Assembly (NCBI RefSeq): GCF_017377775.1
Contig: NZ_JAFVLN010000003.1
Location: 496,001-560,000 of the forward strand
Direction of reading: 5' to 3'
Length of the DNA stretch: 64,000 nt
Origin: Streptomyces sp. VRA16 Mangrove soil
GTDB taxonomy: Bacteria; Actinomycetota; Actinomycetes; Streptomycetales; Streptomycetaceae
Part shown: piece after piece, positions 34,110 to 42,140 of the stretch
Layout of the letters: every line of letters starts with the position of its first letter
Position numbering within the stretch: position 1 is the first letter of the stretch
Notes under the pieces: generated by a model
The model's input: the letters and a program-made list of their open reading frames with translations, nothing else
Databases searched by the model: none
Told to the model about the DNA's origin: nothing
Position numbers and translations under genes: made by a program

Positions 34110-35869
34110 ACCACAACCTTGAGCGCCCGCAGCGGCCTGCAGCCATGAACAATCCGCCGCCCGCCCCCACCCGCCTCGGACAATCCACCACCAAGGACAA
34201 TCCACCACCCACCCTCACCCACCTCGGGCAATCTGCCGCCAAGGACAATCCGCCGCCCGCCCCCACCCGCCTTGGGCAATCTGCCGCCATGGGCGGCAGG
34301 GTGGGCAAGGCGGCACCCCGGCGCGGGGCGAGCGCTCCGACCGGCCTCCGCCTCGGCCCCGCCGCACCATCGCCGGGTGCAGCACGATCTCGGCCGGTCG
34401 CGCGGTTCCCCGCACCCCTGGCGGGCCGCAGGATCCTCCTCGCCGCGCTCACCCTCCTGGCCGCCCTCGCCCTCACCCTGCTCCCCACCGCAAAGGCATC
34501 CGCCCACCCCCTGGGCAACTTCACCACCAACACCCACGACGGCCTCGTCCCCACCCCCACCCTGCTCCGCGTCACGCACCTGGAAGACCTCGCCGAGATC
34601 CCCGCCACCCAGGCCGAACCCGACATCAGGCGCACAGGGATGGCGAGTTGGGCCAGCACCCGCTGCCGCAGCGCCGCCGAATCCACCCACCTCACCGTCG
34701 ACGGCCACCCCACCCCGCTCACCCCGGGCACCGCCCACGCCACCCTCCGCCCCGGCCAGGCCGGCCTGCACACCCTGCGCGTGGAGTGCCACGCCACCGC
34801 CCCACTGCCCCGCGAGGGCGCCACGCTCACCTTCCGCTCACCCGCCCGCCCGGGCCCCGGCTGGCACGAGATCACCGCGCAGGGCGACCGCACCACGCTC
34901 ACCCGCAGCGACGTCCCCCGCACCTCCACGTCCCGCCTCCTCACCCACTACCCCAAGGGCCTGCTGTCGTCCCCGCCCGACGTGACCACGGCCGCCCTCC
35001 GCGTCACCCCCGGCGGCCCGGCCCTGACCGGACAGCGCCCGCCGCCCACGGCGTCCGGCGCCCTGCCGCGCGGCGCCGACCGCTGGACCAGCGCGCTGAC
35101 CGGCCTCGTCGCCCGCCACGACCTCACCCCGGGCTTCGCGGCGCTCGCCCTGGCCGGCGCCCTCGTGCTCGGCGCGCTGCACGCGCTCGCCCCGGGCCAC
35201 GGCAAGACGCTGATGGCGGCGGCCGCGGCGGCCCGCGGCCGGGCCCGGCTGCGCGACGTCCTGCCGCTCGCGGCCTCGGTCACCGTCACGCACACGCTGG
35301 GCGTGGTCGCGCTCGGCGCCCTGGTCATCGGCGGCTCGACGGCGACTCCGTCGATCGTGGCGTGGCTCGGCGTGGCCAGCGGCGTCCTGGTGACGGGCGC
35401 GGGCCTGACACTCGTACGCAAGGCATGGCGCAACAGACTGACACCCCGCACCCGCGCCCACACACACGATCACGATCACAGCCACAGCCACGAGCACGAC
35501 CACAGCCTCGACCACAGCCACCCCCACCCCACAGCCCCCACCCTCCGCGGCGCCCTCTTCCTCGGCTTCGCCGGTGGCCTCGTCCCCAGTCCGTCCGCGG
35601 TCGTCGTCCTGGTCGGCGCCGCGGCCCTCGGCCAGGCCTGGTTCGGCACGCTGCTCGTGGTCGCGTACGGGGCCGGGCTCGCGGTCACCCTGACGGCGGC
35701 CGGGTTCGTCGTCGTACGGGCGGGGGCGTTCGCGGGCCGCCGGATCGGGCGGGCGCGGGCCGGGACGTGGCGGGTCGCCGGGCGCCTCGTGCCGCTCGGC
35801 TCCGCGTGTGTCGTTCTCGCCCTCGGGTGCGGATTGGTGTTCAAGGGGGCCGCATCGGCGCTCGGTTGA
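34106..35869 (+). CDS. NicO-family (nickel/cobalt) transporter with unusual repeat-derived N terminus
   Basis: A 587-residue membrane protein. Residues 1-105 are low complexity and include three 16-residue repeats (NPPPAPTRLGQS type). A hydrophobic signal segment follows at about 112-130 (RRILLAALTLLAALALTLL) ending AHPLGNFTTN. Next is an extracytoplasmic domain, then about six membrane helices from residue 345. The NicO metal motif HALAPGHGKT (about 368-377) is present. A His-rich cytoplasmic loop (HTHDHDHSHSHEHDHS, about 452-467) likely binds metal. The family exports or imports Ni2+/Co2+. The start is fixed by the ATGA overlap with the TPR gene. ATG 34288 would remove the repeats and cannot be excluded. 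Confidence 0.85.
   Translation: MNHNLERPQRPAAMNNPPPAPTRLGQSTTKDNPPPTLTHLGQSAAKDNPPPAPTRLGQSAAMGGRVGKAAPRRGASAPTGLRLGPAAPSPGAARSRPVARFPAPLAGRRILLAALTLLAALALTLLPTAKASAHPLGNFTTNTHDGLVPTPTLLRVTHLEDLAEIPATQAEPDIRRTGMASWASTRCRSAAESTHLTVDGHPTPLTPGTAHATLRPGQAGLHTLRVECHATAPLPREGATLTFRSPARPGPGWHEITAQGDRTTLTRSDVPRTSTSRLLTHYPKGLLSSPPDVTTAALRVTPGGPALTGQRPPPTASGALPRGADRWTSALTGLVARHDLTPGFAALALAGALVLGALHALAPGHGKTLMAAAAAARGRARLRDVLPLAASVTVTHTLGVVALGALVIGGSTATPSIVAWLGVASGVLVTGAGLTLVRKAWRNRLTPRTRAHTHDHDHSHSHEHDHSLDHSHPHPTAPTLRGALFLGFAGGLVPSPSAVVVLVGAAALGQAWFGTLLVVAYGAGLAVTLTAAGFVVVRAGAFAGRRIGRARAGTWRVAGRLVPLGSACVVLALGCGLVFKGAASALG
34150..34293 (+). repeat. Three 48-base tandem repeats inside the NicO gene
   Basis: Units 34150-34197, 34198-34245 and 34246-34293 each consist of a 31-base Pro-rich part and a 17-base part beginning CAATC. 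Each encodes 16 residues in frame. They are followed at 34396-34420 by a copy of the intergenic CGCGGTTCCCCGC element, also within the frame. Confidence 0.85.
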
Positions 35870-35921
35870 GCTACTTTTGTTCAGACTTGTCGTGTTGTCG
35901 TGGCGAGTGGGGGCGGCGCCC

Positions 35922-37643
35922 GTGAGCTCAGGTCCTGCCAGTGGCGGAAGTGGAAGCGGTGGTCGGGTCGTCGCAGGGCGGTACCGACTGCTCGACCCGA
36001 TCGGCGAGGGTGGCATGGGCACCGTGTGGCGGGCCCATGACGATGTGCTCGGGCGCGAGGTCGCCGTGAAGGAGGTGCGGGCCCCGGCCGGGCTGCCACC
36101 GGCGGACCGCGAGCGGATGTACCGGCGCCTGGAGCGCGAGGCGTGGGCGGCGGCACGGATCGCACACCGCAATGTGATCACGCTGTACGACGTGGCGACG
36201 GACGGCGAACGCCCCTGGGTCGTCATGGAGTTGGTGCGCGGTGTCTCCCTCGCCGACCAGCTGGACGCGGAGGGCCCCCTCTCCCCGCAGCGCGCCGCAC
36301 ACATCGGGGCCGAGGTGCTCGCCGCGCTGCGGGCCGCGCACGAGGCCGGGGTGCTGCACCGCGACGTGAAGCCGGGGAACGTCCTGCTGTCGAACGACGG
36401 CCGGGTCGTCCTCACCGACTTCGGGATCGCCATGGTCGAGGGGACACAGGCGCTCACCATGACCGGGGAGGTGATCGGCTCCCCCGAATTCCTCGCCCCT
36501 GAGCGGGCGTTGGGACGCACGCCGGGCCCGGAGTCCGATCTGTGGTCGCTGGGGGTGCTGCTGTACGCGGCCGTGGAGGGTCACTCCCCTTTCCGGCAGG
36601 ACACCCCGCTGAGCACGCTGCGTGCGGTCGTCGACGAGGAGCTGCCGCCGGCGGACCACGCGGGGCCGTTGACGCCCGTCATCGAGGGGCTGCTGCGCAA
36701 GGATCCGGCCGAGCGGATCTCCGCGGCGGACGCCGAGCGGGATCTGCGGATCGTCGGCGCGGGCGGCACGCTGCGCCCGGGGTCGTCGGGGCTGTCGTCG
36801 ATGCCCACCCAGACGGGCCGGTACCCGTCGGCCTCGTCCACGCCGCCGAAGCCCCTGCCCGTACCCGTACCCCTGCCGACGGCCGGTGCCGCGTCCGCCG
36901 GCTCGCCGTCCGCGGCGGCCGGCACCGCGTCGACCGTTGCGGCCGACACCGGCCGGCGCGACGCGCGCCGCGCCTCGCTCGCCCTGATCGCGGGCATCGT
37001 CGTACTGCTGCTGGCGATCGGCGGACTGGCGTACGCGCTGCTCAACCGTGACGACGGGGGCGGCGGGAGCAACAGCGGCGGCAGCTCGGGGGGCTCCGGC
37101 AGCGGGAGTTCGGGCGGCGGTGCGACGAACGCGGGGGGCGGTGGCGGCGGTTCGTCGACCGGCGGCGGCCCGAGCGAGAGCTCCTCGGCGCCGGGCGGCA
37201 GCAGCACCAGCCCGGGAAGCGGCGGGTCCGGGGGCGGGGGCGGGCACACGACCACCCCGGCCCAGTCGGTGCGGGTCAGCGTCTCGGCGGTGCGCGGCAG
37301 TTACTCCGGGCCCTGCCCGCCGCCCGCGTCGGCGGCCCCGGCCTTCGCGGCGACGATCACCGTGGGGCGGACTCCGGCCGAGGTCGAGTACCGGTGGGTG
37401 ACGAAGAGCGGGGAGCCGTCGGATCCCGGCTGGAAGACGCTCAGTTTCGGTTCGGGCGGCGCGAAGAGCCGTACGGTGAACACGACGGAGGCGACGTACA
37501 CGGACGGCGGCACGCTGCGCAACGAGATCGGGGTGGAGGTGCGCAGCCCGGTCGCGGTGACGTCCGACTTCGTCTCGTACTCCGTGACGTGCGAGGTGGT
37601 GACCCCCACGACGGGAGCCACCACCGGTTCACCCACGTACTGA
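35922..37643 (+). CDS. Membrane-bound Ser/Thr protein kinase (PknB-like)
   Basis: A 573-residue eukaryotic-type kinase. The kinase domain spans about 17-280: Gly-rich loop GEGGMGTVW, catalytic Lys50 (VAVKEV), HRDVKPGN with Asp148, DFG, and APE-like SPEFLAPE. A Pro/Ala-rich juxtamembrane linker leads to one membrane helix (about 352-372, LALIAGIVVLLLAIGGLAYAL). A long Gly/Ser-rich linker (about 380-440) and an extracytoplasmic beta-type domain (about 450-573) follow, with no PASTA repeats. GTG 35922 is chosen because a GGGGGC ribosome site precedes it; GTG 35907 and 35892 are alternatives. Its sensor domain and targets are unknown. Confidence 0.9.
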   Translation: MSSGPASGGSGSGGRVVAGRYRLLDPIGEGGMGTVWRAHDDVLGREVAVKEVRAPAGLPPADRERMYRRLEREAWAAARIAHRNVITLYDVATDGERPWVVMELVRGVSLADQLDAEGPLSPQRAAHIGAEVLAALRAAHEAGVLHRDVKPGNVLLSNDGRVVLTDFGIAMVEGTQALTMTGEVIGSPEFLAPERALGRTPGPESDLWSLGVLLYAAVEGHSPFRQDTPLSTLRAVVDEELPPADHAGPLTPVIEGLLRKDPAERISAADAERDLRIVGAGGTLRPGSSGLSSMPTQTGRYPSASSTPPKPLPVPVPLPTAGAASAGSPSAAAGTASTVAADTGRRDARRASLALIAGIVVLLLAIGGLAYALLNRDDGGGGSNSGGSSGGSGSGSSGGGATNAGGGGGGSSTGGGPSESSSAPGGSSTSPGSGGSGGGGGHTTTPAQSVRVSVSAVRGSYSGPCPPPASAAPAFAATITVGRTPAEVEYRWVTKSGEPSDPGWKTLSFGSGGAKSRTVNTTEATYTDGGTLRNEIGVEVRSPVAVTSDFVSYSVTCEVVTPTTGATTGSPTY

Positions 37644-37651
37644 GGGGACGG

Positions 37652-38449
37652 TCACGCGGCGGACGTGAAGACGGGCAGGTAGCCGCCCGACTGTCCGGCG
37701 GCGGTCGGGTGGTACGACTCGCCGATGTTGGTCCAGTTGACGCTGTGCAGCCACGAGTCGCTGGAGCAGATCTCGTGTCCGGTGAACGTCGTGCGGACGT
37801 CGCCGAAGGTGAAGCCGTGGTCGGCGGCCTTCTTGCTGATGGTGGTGTCGAGCAGGTCGGCGGCGCTGTTGATGGCGGAGCGTTCGGTCTCGGACAGGCC
37901 CGCGAGGCACGAGCCGTTCAGCTGGTAGAAGCGGGGGTAGCCGATGGCCACCACGTGCGCGGCCGGGGCCTTGGCGCTGATCGCGTTGTAGACCGCGTCG
38001 AGGTTGCCGGGCAGGGTCGAGGTGACGTACGTGCGGGCCTGGGAGATACGGCTGAGGCAGGTGGACTCGGAGTAGAGGACACAGGTGGTCATCACGTCCG
38101 CGAAGCCCGCGTCGTTGCCGCCGACGCTGATGGAGACGAGGCCGGTGGCGCTGCTGAGCGAGCCGAGCTGATTGGCGATCACATCACCCGTACGAGCGCC
38201 CGAGCACGCCTCGAAGTTGAAGGTGGAGGGTGAATGGGCGGCTGCCCACAGGGACGGGTACGCCTTGGTGGAGCGCTTGCAGTCGCCGCTGGAGCTGATG
38301 TAGCTGCCGGAGCCGACCCCCGAGGAGTACGAGTCACCGAGGGCCACATAGCCGGTGGCCGCCGCCTGTGCGGTCGTCGCCCCGGTGAGGGCGACGCCGG
38401 ATGCGAAGAGGAACGAGGTCACGAATGCCGCAAGTCGGAAACGTCTCAT
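37652..38449 (-). CDS. Secreted SGNH/GDSL-family lipase/esterase
   Basis: A 265-residue exported esterase. After a signal peptide (about 1-32, ending TTAQAAA) the GDSL block carries the nucleophile (ALGDSYSSGVG). Block III is SVGGNDAGFADV and the C-terminal block with the catalytic His is SYHPTAAGQSGG. Six cysteines fit three disulfides, as in the Streptomyces rimosus-type GDSL lipases. The ATG has an optimal ribosome site (AAAGGAGG). By context it matches S. coelicolor SCO1725, which I recall as a characterised lipase. It converges on the kinase gene, ending 8 bases away. Confidence 0.93.
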   Translation of the reverse strand: MRRFRLAAFVTSFLFASGVALTGATTAQAAATGYVALGDSYSSGVGSGSYISSSGDCKRSTKAYPSLWAAAHSPSTFNFEACSGARTGDVIANQLGSLSSATGLVSISVGGNDAGFADVMTTCVLYSESTCLSRISQARTYVTSTLPGNLDAVYNAISAKAPAAHVVAIGYPRFYQLNGSCLAGLSETERSAINSAADLLDTTISKKAADHGFTFGDVRTTFTGHEICSSDSWLHSVNWTNIGESYHPTAAGQSGGYLPVFTSAA

Positions 38450-38565
38450 GGAACCTCCTTTAGCAGGATCTCTGCCACATCCGTGGTAGCACGCCCCTCT
38501 ACTGCTCGGTAATACCCATGCGTGATGTTTTACATGTGCATGTCGATGCGTCAACTGAGGTTCAA

Positions 38566-38586
38566 GTCAAGGGAGTTCCCCTTGAC
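38566..38586 (+). promoter_or_regulatory. Perfect inverted repeat over a possible TTG start
   Basis: GTCAAGGG-AGTTC-CCCTTGAC is a perfect 8-base inverted repeat. It contains both an AAGGGAG ribosome site and the in-frame TTG at 38582 of the following gene. In mRNA the stem would hide that start; in DNA it could be an operator. Confidence 0.45.
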
Positions 38587-38650
38587 GGCCCCCTTGCGGC
38601 TGCGCGACATTGAAGCCCGGCATCCGGCGCTTCAGGGGGCAAAGTCGCCC

Positions 38651-39070
38651 ATGCAGACCATCGGCATCAAGCCGCCGTCATCCGGCGGTTCGGGGGAACA
38701 GCGGACGGACACACCGTCCGGCAGAGACACGCTGCATCTGCTCGCGGGGGCGGGCGTCGTCGCGGCAGGGGCAGGGCTCGTGCTCGCGCTCACGCACGCC
38801 GACTCACCACTGCGCGGACCACTCGCGCTCTTCTTCCTCCTGGCCGCGCCCGGCGCCGCGTTCGCGGCGGCCCTGCGCGGCCTCGACATCTGGGCCCGCA
38901 TCCTCGTCTCGGCCGCCGGCGCGGTCTGCGTCGTGATGCTGGTCGCCCAGGGCATGCTCGCCACCCACCGCTGGTCGGTCGACGGCGGAGTCGTCGCGGT
39001 GGGCGCCATCAGCGCCCTCGCATTCCTCACCCAGTCGGCCGTCCGCAAATGGAAAGGCAAAATCCGCTAA
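38651..39070 (+). CDS. Small membrane protein of unknown function
   Basis: A 139-residue protein (ATG start) with three or four hydrophobic segments: LHLLAGAGVVAAGAGLVLAL, GPLALFFLLAAPGAAFAAAL, WARILVSAAGAVCVVMLVAQ and GGVVAVGAISALAFL. The tail is basic (RKWKGKIR). The N terminus is polar and Gly/Ser-rich. I do not recognise the family. The start is uncertain. TTG 38582 has the better-placed ribosome site but lies in the hairpin at 38566, and it would add 23 residues; ATG 38651 has GGGGG only at a distance. It may belong to the polysaccharide region that follows. Confidence 0.65.
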   Translation: MQTIGIKPPSSGGSGEQRTDTPSGRDTLHLLAGAGVVAAGAGLVLALTHADSPLRGPLALFFLLAAPGAAFAAALRGLDIWARILVSAAGAVCVVMLVAQGMLATHRWSVDGGVVAVGAISALAFLTQSAVRKWKGKIR

Positions 39071-39463
39071 CGGGGCAGGAGTTGAGGTAAAGGACAGAAC
39101 AACAAAAACGTGAGGCCTCGTTCCAGGTCTTGCCATACAGTCTCAATCATCAATACCGTCGTACATCCACCCGCATCGGACCATCACGCAATGCGATCTA
39201 GGGGAGGGCTCAAGATCGCGAAGGCCCGGCGCGGGGCGCGGTAGGGGGGTGCCGTGCTCGGTGAGCCGCTAGTTCTTACGACGTGGGTCGCTGAGTCGCG
39301 TGCCGCGCGGCCGGTCCAACCAACCGGTGTGTATTGCCAGCTCACCCGGCCTGTACGGAGAGCGATCCGTCCTGGCCGTAAGTGAGAACCCCCCTTTCGA
39401 ACCGGATACACAACCGGACCGCCCGAGGGGCGGGCGGTCCACCGGACGAGAGGGACCAGACTC
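39071..39463. other. 393-base intergenic region ahead of the polysaccharide cluster
   Basis: No gene is supported here. The first 120 bases are the most A/T-rich in the neighbourhood and probably hold the promoter of the cluster; TACAGT at about 39135 is a possible -10. Small inverted repeats (CCGGT/ACCGG at 39311-39327) and a strong hairpin at 39416-39440 suggest a structured leader. Confidence 0.5.
39416..39440 (+). promoter_or_regulatory. Leader hairpin before the glycosyltransferase gene
   Basis: A perfect 10-base-pair stem (GGACCGCCCG and CGGGCGGTCC) with a 5-base loop ends 23 bases before the ATG at 39464. It could be an attenuator, or a terminator for upstream transcription. Confidence 0.45.
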
Positions 39464-40297
39464 ATGAGCAGTTCCGTGGTGCGCCCGGTGATCCCGGACG
39501 ACGGGACCACGCCCGCACGAATACCCGCCCAGTACCGGGCGATCTCCACGCACCTGGCCATCGCGCCGCGGGTGAGCGTGGTCATTCCCGCCATGAACGA
39601 GGCGGAGAACCTTCCCTACGTCTTCAAGACTCTTCCGGACTGGATTCACGAAGTCGTCCTGGTGGACGGCAATTCGACCGACAACACGGTGGACGTGGCG
39701 CGGGAGCTGTGGCCGGACGTCGTGGTCGTGCCGCAGAGCGGAAAGGGCAAGGGGGATGCCCTGATCACCGGTTTCCAGGCCTGCTCGGGCGACATCATCG
39801 TGATGGTCGACGCGGACGGCTCGGCGGACGGCCAGGAGATCGTCAGCTATGTGTCGGCGCTGGTGTCCGGCGCCGACTTCGCCAAGGGCTCCCGGTTCGC
39901 CAACGGCGGTGGCACGGACGACATGACACCCATCCGCAAGCTGGGCAACTGGGCGCTGTGCACGGCCGTGAACGCCAAGTTCGGGGCCCGCTACACCGAC
40001 CTGTGCTACGGGTACAACGCGTTCTGGCGCCACTGCCTCGACGAGATCGAGTTGGACTGCACCGGCTTCGAGGTCGAGACCCTGATGAACATCCGGGTCG
40101 TCAAGGCGGGCCTGAAGGTCCAGGAGATCCCCAGCCACGAGTATCTGCGCATCCACGGGGCGAGCAATCTGCGCGCTGTGCGGGACGGGATCCGGGTGCT
40201 GAAGGTGATCCTCCAGGAGCGCTCGAACCGGCGCGCCCTGCGCAACAGCAAGACCGGCCCCGCCAAGCTCAACCTGGTACGGGGAGACGGATCTTGA
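39464..40297 (+). CDS. GT2 glycosyltransferase (polyprenyl-phosphate sugar transferase type)
   Basis: A 277-residue cytoplasmic GT-A transferase resembling dolichyl/polyprenyl-phosphate mannose or glucose synthases. VSVVIPAMNEAENL (about 37-50) binds the nucleotide, DGNSTDNTVD follows, and DADGSADG (about 105) is the metal-binding DXD-type motif. There are no membrane helices. It probably charges a lipid carrier or adds sugar in the cell-surface polysaccharide cluster that begins here. Its TGA stop overlaps the TTG start of the next gene. Confidence 0.92.
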   Translation: MSSSVVRPVIPDDGTTPARIPAQYRAISTHLAIAPRVSVVIPAMNEAENLPYVFKTLPDWIHEVVLVDGNSTDNTVDVARELWPDVVVVPQSGKGKGDALITGFQACSGDIIVMVDADGSADGQEIVSYVSALVSGADFAKGSRFANGGGTDDMTPIRKLGNWALCTAVNAKFGARYTDLCYGYNAFWRHCLDEIELDCTGFEVETLMNIRVVKAGLKVQEIPSHEYLRIHGASNLRAVRDGIRVLKVILQERSNRRALRNSKTGPAKLNLVRGDGS

Positions 40298-41319
40298 CGG
40301 AGTCTCAGAGCACGCGGATGACGGCTTCGGTCGTCATCTGCGTGTACACCGAAGACCGCTGGACCGACATCCTCGCCGCTGTCGACTCGGTCCGGGAGCA
40401 GTCCTGCCCGGCCCTGGAGACGCTGCTGGTCGTCGACCACAATCCGGCGCTCCTCGACCGCCTCGGCAAGGAGTTCACGGAGGCGGCGGACATCCGCGTG
40501 CTCGCCAACCGGGGACCGCGCGGCCTGTCCGCCGGGCGCAACACCGGGATCGCCGTCGCGCGCGGCGAGATCATCGCGTTCCTCGACGACGACGCGGTCG
40601 CGGAGCGGGACTGGCTGCGCTGGTTCCTCGACGGGTACGCCGATCCGCAGGTGATGGCGGTCGGCGGGCGCACCGAGCCGATCTGGGCGTCGGGGCGCCG
40701 GCCGGTCTGGTTCCCCGAGGAGTTCGACTGGGTGGTGGGCTGCACGTACAAGGGCCTGCCGCGCGGCAAGGTGAAGGTGCGCAACGTGCTGGGCGGCAAC
40801 GCCTCGTTCCGGCGCACCGCCTTCGACGCGGCCGGGGGGTTCGCCACCGGCATCGGCCGGGACGGCGACAAGCGGCCGCTGGGCTGCGAGGAGACGGAGC
40901 TGTGCATCCGCCTCAGCCGGGCCAGACCGGACGCGGTGCTGCTGATGGACGACCGCGCGGTGATCCACCACCGGGTCCCGGCCGCCCGTGAGCAGTTCGC
41001 CTACTTCCGCACCCGCACCTACGCCGAAGGTCTCTCCAAGGCCCTGGTCGCCCGAAGTGTCGGCGCCGACAAGGGACTTGAGAGCGAGCGCGCCTACACG
41101 AGCCGGGTGCTCCCGGCCGGGGTGGCGCGCGGGGTACGGGACTTCGTGCTCGGCCGGGCCGGGGGCGCGGGGCGGGCCGGGGCCATCGTGGCCGGAGTGG
41201 CGACGGCGGCCGGTGGGTACGTTCTCGGCAGTTTCCGGGCGCGGGGCGGAGGTGCTGGATCACCTGGGTTCTCCGTCGTGGAGATCGACCGGGACGACGC
41301 TTTGGGGGAAGCGGCATGA
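40294..41319 (+). CDS. GT2 glycosyltransferase
   Basis: A 341-residue family 2 glycosyltransferase with VVICVYTEDRW near the N terminus, IAFLDDDAVAERDW (DXD-type motif, about 87-100) and a CEETELCIRL motif typical of the acceptor side. The C terminus is Gly/Ala-rich with one weakly hydrophobic segment. The TTG start at 40294 overlaps the preceding stop (TTGA) and has GGGGAG 9 bases upstream. The first ATG (40318) has no ribosome site and would cut the first strand closely. The stop overlaps the deacetylase start (ATGA). Confidence 0.9.
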   Translation: MTESQSTRMTASVVICVYTEDRWTDILAAVDSVREQSCPALETLLVVDHNPALLDRLGKEFTEAADIRVLANRGPRGLSAGRNTGIAVARGEIIAFLDDDAVAERDWLRWFLDGYADPQVMAVGGRTEPIWASGRRPVWFPEEFDWVVGCTYKGLPRGKVKVRNVLGGNASFRRTAFDAAGGFATGIGRDGDKRPLGCEETELCIRLSRARPDAVLLMDDRAVIHHRVPAAREQFAYFRTRTYAEGLSKALVARSVGADKGLESERAYTSRVLPAGVARGVRDFVLGRAGGAGRAGAIVAGVATAAGGYVLGSFRARGGGAGSPGFSVVEIDRDDALGEAA

Positions 41320-42140
41320 GTGACAGGGAACGGACGTCGGACGGAGTGCCGGTACCGATCCTCATGTACCACCAGGTCGCCCATGAGCCGAGCGACGAGA
41401 CCCGGGGACTCTCGGTCTCCCCCGGGCAGTTCGCGGAGCAGATGGAGCTGCTCGCCGAGCACCGGTGCACTCCGCTGACCACCGCCGAGCTCGCCGGGAT
41501 CTGGCGCGGCGGCGGCCGGGTGCTGCCCGACCGGCCCGTCCTGATCACCTTCGACGACGGCTACGAGGGCGTGCACCGGCACGCCCTGCCCGTTCTCGCC
41601 AAGCACGGCTTCGCGTCCACCCTGTTCGTCTCGACGGGGTGGCTGAAGGGCGCGCACGACACCGGCCGTGGGCTCGACACGATGCTCGACTGGGACCAGG
41701 TGCGGGCGCTCGCCGGGCAGGGCGTGGAGATCGGCGGGCACAGCCATACGCATCCGCAGCTGGACCAGCTCCCGGACGACGACCTGGAGTTCGAGCTGCG
41801 GGAGTGCCGCGAGATCGTCGCGCAGGAGCTGGGCGGGCCGCCCGTCTCCTTCGCGTATCCGTACGGCCATTCCGACCGGCGGGTGCGCCAGGCCGTGCGC
41901 ACGGCCGGCTACGCCCAGTCGCTCGCCGTCGGCAACGGCCTCGCGAGGCGCCGCCAGGGTCCCTACGCCCTGCAGCGCGTCACCGTGCGCCGCTCCACCG
42001 GCGCCGCCGAGTTCGAGCGGCTGATCGAGGGCCGCGCGATCGGACGCACCTTCGCCAGGGACCGTGCCCTCACCAAGGGGTACGCCGTGGTCCGCAGAGC
42101 CCGACAGGTTCGCCGGAAGGCAGCTCGTACCCGTGTCTGA
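41316..42140 (+). CDS. Polysaccharide deacetylase (NodB homology domain)
   Basis: A 274-residue carbohydrate esterase family 4 protein that removes acetyl groups from N-acetylated polysaccharide. The catalytic/metal motif ITFDDGYEG (about 75-83) and the zinc histidines GGHSHTHPQ (about 141-149) are intact, and FAYPYGHSD is also conserved. There is no signal peptide, so it may act on cytoplasmic or membrane-side intermediates, or be exported another way. It overlaps the genes on both sides by a few bases, marking it as part of one transcript with the transferases and the flippase fusion. Confidence 0.92.
   Translation: MSDRERTSDGVPVPILMYHQVAHEPSDETRGLSVSPGQFAEQMELLAEHRCTPLTTAELAGIWRGGGRVLPDRPVLITFDDGYEGVHRHALPVLAKHGFASTLFVSTGWLKGAHDTGRGLDTMLDWDQVRALAGQGVEIGGHSHTHPQLDQLPDDDLEFELRECREIVAQELGGPPVSFAYPYGHSDRRVRQAVRTAGYAQSLAVGNGLARRRQGPYALQRVTVRRSTGAAEFERLIEGRAIGRTFARDRALTKGYAVVRRARQVRRKAARTRV

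Noticed and set aside
34150..34293. CRISPR-like array
   Set aside because: The three units are contiguous tandem repeats with no unique spacers, encode in-frame residues, and no cas gene is near.
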